Positions 59,179 through 64,000 of a stretch of DNA of 64,000 bases are shown here, piece by piece (positions within the stretch are counted from its first letter, which is position 1; the number at the start of each line of letters is the position of its first letter). Both the position numbers and the translations under genes were made by a program. This DNA comes from Cinnamomum chago (taxonomy: Eukaryota; Streptophyta; Magnoliopsida; Laurales; Lauraceae). Where the stretch lies: positions 109,529,501 through 109,593,500 of the forward strand of contig CP142453.1 of NCBI GenBank assembly GCA_038049695.1, written 5' to 3'. Under the pieces are notes generated by a model. That model was not told where the DNA came from and did not search any database. It saw only the letters and a program-made list of their open reading frames with translations.

Positions 59179-61159
59179 TCTGGGTGACAATCAACAGGTA
59201 GAGGATCACAGTGTAGGCTATTTTAGCCTTTCTATGAACATAAAATAATTAAATAACTTGAAGGAAAGAAAGATGCACAAGATACAATGTTCAAAATCTA
59301 CTTCATTTCACTGCATTGCTTGAAAACAACATCTCAACATCCTTACATAAGATTTCTACATATCTTTCAATGCGTCACCCCTCCGAATTTTTCTATCCAT
59401 CTCGTCTTTCTGTCCTCACAACTCCTTTCTCTACGTCTTTACTTCTCTGTTCCAAACTGCCTTCCTCTTTCACTTTCTCTCTCTTTCAACAGAAATACTC
59501 TCTACCATCCCCATTTCTCTCCTCTCTCAACGTTCTTTATCAAAAGAAGCTTTTCATTGAAATAAAGCTCCATGCGACCATAGACAGTGCTCCTTTAACA
59601 AGAAAGCCCAAAACGATTGAGACTTGTTTCTAAAGACGAGATTGCAGGCAGTTTGCGTGTGCAGTTGGTTGTTGAAATGGAGACAAGGGATTGCTAATAA
59701 ATCTTGTCTATAAAGTTTTGTGCTGATTTCTGCACATGGAATCAAATGTTAAGAGAAGAGGTGGATTGGAGAACAGATTGAGGGTTTTGAGGCATTTTCT
59801 GAGGTAGATGAAGGAAAAGAGGGAGATAACTGCCATTTAAGTCTGCGTTGAAGATAAACGAATGAATGCCATTTTCATTTCTGCGTTGAAGAGAGAGAGT
59901 TTGAAATCTAAAACCAAGTTATCATTCAATTTACTTTTGGGGAAGGAGGGTAACAGAAACAGTGATTAATAATAAATTCTACTAAGATCATTGTGGGTTC
60001 GTCTTGGTTCAGATCAATTTAAACCGTTCAACTTCACATACTCCGTGGATTTAAATCCTTTCTCTCCATCTCTCTCTGTCTGTCTTTCTCTTCTAGCAAC
60101 AGTGATGACAAAGTGGGTTTAGCAAATTTGAGTTTTATCCATTGTAGTATTTGATTAGATCATTTAGTTGGTAAAACATTTGGGTTCTTAGTCTTTCTAT
60201 GCTTGAACAGAAGGAGCTCTTCAATGTCCATTTAATGAATTGTTTGCCATTCTCTTTTTTCCGTGTCCGGTTGTTTCTCCTTTTGATTTTTTTTTATAAG
60301 CATCCTTTTTAAGGTGTTAGATTTCAATTTATATTTTTTATTTATGGGTCGTTATTAGAGCCATGTTTTGCCTAGTAGGGATTATTGAGCCATGTAACAT
60401 CCCTTTCTCTTCACCTTTCCCTTTTACCTTCTCCTTGCCTTTCAACGAGGAAAAAACCCCACCTCAACCAAACTAATAAGATCTCTCTTTCAGAGATTTA
60501 CATAAAACAACACAATGGCGCCGTGTAAAAAAAGTAGAGAAAGGCATTTCTAAATGAGACCGTGAGGAATTTTCAGAGGGGGCGATGGTTTCACCTAACT
60601 CATTGTGCAGCCTCGCCATGATCTCCTTTGTCTCCCTTCTCCATCTTCTCCCTCTTTCATCTTCCACTTCCGCCTCAAGACCCTCCACTCCCACTCCCAC
60701 CACCTCAAGACTTCAACTCCCTCTGGCCCCTCCACATCCTCCTCGTCTCCTTCGCCTACCTCTGGCCCCTCATCGAACTCCTCTGCCTCTCCTTCCATTT
60801 GGGCATGTTCAGCTCTCTGTACGTGGTGGGCTTCTTGGGGGTACCTCAGAATCTCCTGAACCCATTGTATACAAGAACCCTGTACGAGATCTGAGCATGT
60901 CTCTCTCTATTGGATTGGTTCATAAGCTCCCGCTTTGAGAGAGAAAGGAACTGTCTCTCTGTTTGAAAGGGATGGAGAGAGACAGAAAAGTTAGGGTGGA
61001 GAGAGAAAGATGGAAGGGAAAATAAGGAGAGGCATTGCTTAACGGGAATCGGTATTTGCACTTTATTCTTTTGACGAAAAAAATGGCGGGTTGGAACTCA
61101 TCGTATCCATCGTATGGATATTTCATCGTACCTGATCACTTCCTTTTATATATATATAT
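59179..61159. other. Intergenic with a CT-rich proline/serine frame cluster
   Basis: 60585-60938 is pyrimidine-rich and open in several frames. One (60628-60894, 88 codons) contains hydrophobic runs such as ILLVSFAYLWPLIELLCL followed by HLGMFSSLYVVGFLG. I recognise no family and see no splice context, so it may be a decayed membrane-protein exon or a compositional accident. Confidence 0.3.
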
Positions 61160-61318
61160 GAGAAATGTTCAAGTACATTCATCCCTCACCATAGGGTGGG
61201 AGATGCTTCCATAAATGAGGGATTTGAAGTATATAGGGTGAAATACAAAAGAGGGATTCATGTGCAAAAAAGGAAAAGTGCCCTCACCCTATGGTGAGGG
61301 ATGGATGCACTTGAAACT

Positions 61319-61322
<4 letters not shown>
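61160..61322. mobile_element. Palindromic MITE inside a TA microsatellite (copy 2)
   Basis: A diverged copy of the element at 8941-9110: atccctcaccatagggtg, gatgcttccataaatgag and ccctatggtgagggatg are shared. It is again bounded by (TA)n on both sides (61148-61158 and 61324-61352), which supports a preference for TA repeats. Confidence 0.8.
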
Positions 61323-61355
<33 letters not shown>

Positions 61356-61511
61356 GAGAAAACACATTACATTATTCTAGCACTGACTATTGAAATCATA
61401 AGAACTTAAGCAAGCAAATATTTACATTTTCTTCCCTCCTTTCCACCAGAAGAATAGCATATATCACATACAAGGTGTCACTTTACAATTAACACACTGT
61501 CACATAACGCT

Positions 61512-61516
<5 letters not shown>

Positions 61517-61581
<65 letters not shown>

Positions 61582-61582
61582 G
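61517..61582. repeat. (TA)n(GA)n compound microsatellite
   Basis: About 42 bp of TA followed by about 24 bp of GA. No coding potential. Confidence 0.92.
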
Positions 61583-61766
61583 GGACTATAATATACCTAT
61601 GTGTACATGTGATGATAATGTTATTATTGGCCAGAAAACAACAATATCAAGGTTTCCACAATAGACTCTTTTGTATGGGAAAGGACTTGGAACCCTTTGC
61701 TGATTGAAGGGATGAGGAAACTGGGGTGTGGGTTTTTTTTTTTTTTTTTTTTTTCCTTTCTTTCTT

Positions 61767-63959
61767 CTATGCTACATATTCTGAAGAGCTTCCATAGATC
61801 TCGTCCGCGTGGGCATTGGGAACATACACTGCATCAGTCAGCGAGCTGTGGGTCCGTCCATAAAATATATAAATAAACACTCCAATTACGAGCCACACAG
61901 AAACGCGGATCCATGTGCCAGAGCTGAAGAGTTAAGAAAGAAATGTTAATGAAGATGAATTTCATAATGGGCACTTCTAGAGGTTTGGCCACAACAGATG
62001 AGGAATCACAGGAAGTTAAGTTCTTGTCTCTTTTCAAGAAATGAGGAATCATGATCAAGCACATTCATGACTCTGCAAATGCCGGAACCATGATTCGATG
62101 GTACAAGTCATTGATCTCATAGGCCCCCTCTATGACGTGGAAATAATAATCTAGACAAGATCTTCAATATTCGCTCCAGTTCCACAACAGATAGTGGTTA
62201 AAAAAGAGGAGTGCAGTAGTCCCAAAACCGAAAATGCAGCAAATACTGCTGATCGGGATCTTCCAAATTGAAAATGCAGCAAATACTGCTGATCGGGATC
62301 TTCCAAATTGTAAGGGTTTTTGGCACCTCATCAATTCATAGTGGGCTGTCTGATCAATGGTCTGGATCACCCAATCATGGAGCCCCAACTTGCAGGGAAT
62401 CCTGTTCCTCATCTAACTTAAAACATTTATTGCATCTCAGGACCCTGTAATTCTCTCAACAAATACAGCCAAAGAAACAGGCAACAGCGCTGTGTATGAA
62501 GCACTTAAACACAAGTACAGCATGGAATTGATTGGATACTCACCCTAAATTTATTAACAAGTATACATTTATGAGAACGCAAGAAATAGGCAGGAGCGGA
62601 ACAAAGGGGCAGATGAAACCTGCAGATATAGATAGAGTCCCATAATGCATGAGCCTACTGCATAAATGATGCGGTCACATGCAATACAATGAAATAAAAG
62701 ATACGAGAACTGAAACAATATACCTCCTGTGTGTCCAAAGCTGTGACGGCCATCATCCTGGTCAATCCAAGAAAGTACAACCAGACCACACAAAAGAAGC
62801 AAGCCACCAACTATGCAGACTGAAAATCTCACGAAGCTAACATCAAAACAAACAAGTCAGAAAAATAAAAGAAACCCATTGTTACTTAGAAGTATGATAA
62901 TATAAAATAATGTTTTGAGAGTGGGTTGGGCACATCTTGTGTGGAGCTTTTGACCTTTATGGTTAAGTAAACAAGGAGTCACATGATCCTCAACCCAACA
63001 AAAGGGATAGAGACATCAGGCCTTGGCCAACTGAAAGCTTTTTTTTTTATTATTATTATTATAATGATGTGGGCATTGCCGACCCCACCTAGTGGGAAAA
63101 GGCTTGGTTTGGTATAATGATGTGGGCATTCCCATGTTATTTTTACCTAACAGACATCAGGCCTTGGCCAACTGAAAGTTGGAGCAGTGGAAATGCACCG
63201 TCTCCGTGATGGGGAAGACAGTTTGAACCCTAGTGTTTCACATGACACACCTAGCACGCTGGCCAACTGAAAGTTGGAGCAGTGGAAAGGCGCCGTCTCC
63301 GTGATGGGGAAGACAGTTTGAACCCTAGTGTTTCACGTGGCACACCTAGCACGCGAGAGAGATCAGGCCTTGAATAAACAAAAGTGGAGCCTCGTCTTTT
63401 TTTTTTTTTTTTTTTTTTGTTGTTGTTGTTGTTGTTGTTGTTGTTCCCACATGGAACTCATGGTTTTGCAATACAACATTCCAACCACTAATCTAATTGC
63501 CCATTGTAAAGAGACTTCACATGGAACAGCCCCACAAGATGGGAACCCTCCTACCCATAGCCTCCAAATATCAGCAAACAAATACAGCAAGAGTCTCACA
63601 TTCAACATAAAAAATAAACATAAATTCATGAGTAGGATCCTACAACTGCAATAGGATATGACCTATTTCTACTACAAAAAAAAAAAAAAAAAGGATATGA
63701 CCTATTGACAGTGGGTCCAATCAAATCAACAGTCTGTATCAGCAGATGATGGCCTCACGTAAGAACACTATGCATGAGTTCCAGTTGAGATGAAATGTGA
63801 TGAGGTGGATAATGTTTAACCAAAATTAACTAGCATAGGTTTCAACTCACTTGGGCAAGTACTCAGCTGAAGCTGCAGAAGTGAGTAGGAGCACTCCAAT
63901 ACAAACAAATGCTATGTTCAAAGCAGCCAGCTTTCGCCTTTTTTGTTCCTTAGATTTAT
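61767..63959 (-). CDS. Cationic amino acid transporter, CAT2/3/4 clade (3' four exons)
   Basis: Member of the APC superfamily moving lysine, arginine and related amino acids across a membrane; the related Arabidopsis CAT2 and CAT4 are tonoplast proteins. Minus-strand exons, 5' to 3': 63959-63851, 62836-62724, 62619-62544, 61923-61767 (stop TAG at 61767-61769). Joined, they keep frame and encode about 148 residues: a basic loop (KSKEQKRRK), then four membrane segments: LAALNIAFVCIGVLLL, FSVCIVGGLLLLCGLVVL, FVPLLPISCVLINVYLL and VSVWLVIGVFIYIF. The family signatures IDQDDGRHSFGHTGG and YGRTHSSL are present. The tail ends SSSEYVA. The upstream ten or so membrane segments lie beyond 64000. Family call is firm; which of CAT2, 3 or 4 is not resolved. 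Confidence 0.92.
62230..62309 (+). repeat. 40-bp perfect tandem duplication in the last CAT intron
   Basis: 62230-62269 and 62270-62309 are identical (gaaaatgcagcaaatactgc...). Non-coding; inside the intron between 61923 and 62544. Confidence 0.92.
63065..63112 (+). mobile_element. SINE 3'-end relic (Au-like) in a CAT intron
   Basis: gccgaccccacctagtgggaaaaggcttggttt is preceded by a T-rich (ATT)n stretch. The same phrase agacatcaggccttggccaa occurs before (63011) and after (63151) the block, a 27-bp repeat that is longer than a normal SINE target duplication. It may reflect a local duplication. Confidence 0.55.
63165..63354 (+). repeat. 95-bp tandem duplication in a CAT intron
   Basis: 63165-63259 and 63260-63354 differ at a handful of positions (aaatgcacc/aaaggcgcc, catgac/cgtggc). 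The unit includes cagtttgaaccct, which resembles a Pol III box B, so it may derive from a SINE. Confidence 0.88.
63398..63445 (+). repeat. Poly-T plus (GTT)n microsatellite
   Basis: About 21 T followed by about nine GTT repeats. The minus-strand polyglutamine/polylysine frame across it is an artefact. Confidence 0.93.
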
Positions 63960-64000
63960 CTGCAGCATGCAACGTAACATATGTAAAGTACAAAGAGGGG

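Noticed and set aside
60585-60938. 117-codon proline/serine-rich frame
   Set aside because: The pyrimidine-rich DNA is open in several overlapping frames and on the opposite strand, so openness alone is not evidence; kept only as a note on the region.
63328-63654. Open frames with polyglutamine/polylysine or poly-Cys/Phe runs
   Set aside because: They are translations of the T-run and (GTT)n microsatellite in a CAT intron; nothing else in them looks coding.

Overview
The window is nuclear DNA of a flowering plant. The protein-coding exons are short, separated by GT-AG introns of up to about 4 kb, and the space around them is filled with LTR retrotransposons, MITEs, Helitron-like ends, SINE/LINE relics and microsatellites. 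Long introns and the repeat mix would fit a woody plant such as a magnoliid, but the lineage is a guess; nothing in the sequence fixes the species.

Three genes are supported. (1) Positions 448-8771, plus strand: the last 11 exons of a mitochondrial-type polynucleotide phosphorylase (PNP2-like), covering the second RNase PH domain, the KH and S1 RNA-binding domains and a charged C-terminal tail; the 5' part lies outside the window. (2) Positions 39308-50930, plus strand: a complete 11-exon gene for the clamp-loader subunit RFC3, with a TATA box and an E2F-type site just upstream. (3) Positions 61767-63959, minus strand: the last four exons of a cationic amino acid transporter (CAT2/3/4 clade). 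All three look intact and are housekeeping-type genes with no operon-like relationship. Two tRNA-Asn(GUU) genes lie at 52706-52779 and 55200-55273, inside a locally duplicated segment.

Between PNP2 and RFC3 are 30 kb of transposon-derived DNA: a palindromic MITE (8941-9110), a tandem MITE pair (10499-11096), a complete 2.7-kb LTR element carrying only gag and a broken protease (12576-15305, with target-site duplication, primer-binding site and polypurine tract), a 1.2-kb inverted repeat (22102-23328) with related single-arm copies, a 1.8-kb solo LTR (23478-25257), several tandem duplications, and a non-autonomous Helitron (37337-38794) filled with a minisatellite. Between RFC3 and CAT are a SINE, the tRNA duplication, three candidate or supported DNA-transposon MITEs and a hAT transposase remnant.

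I see no CRISPR, phage, operon or other system-like gene cluster. The points most worth checking are the RFC3 exon 6/7 junction, the inverted-repeat family, the minisatellite-bearing Helitron and the gag-only retrotransposon.
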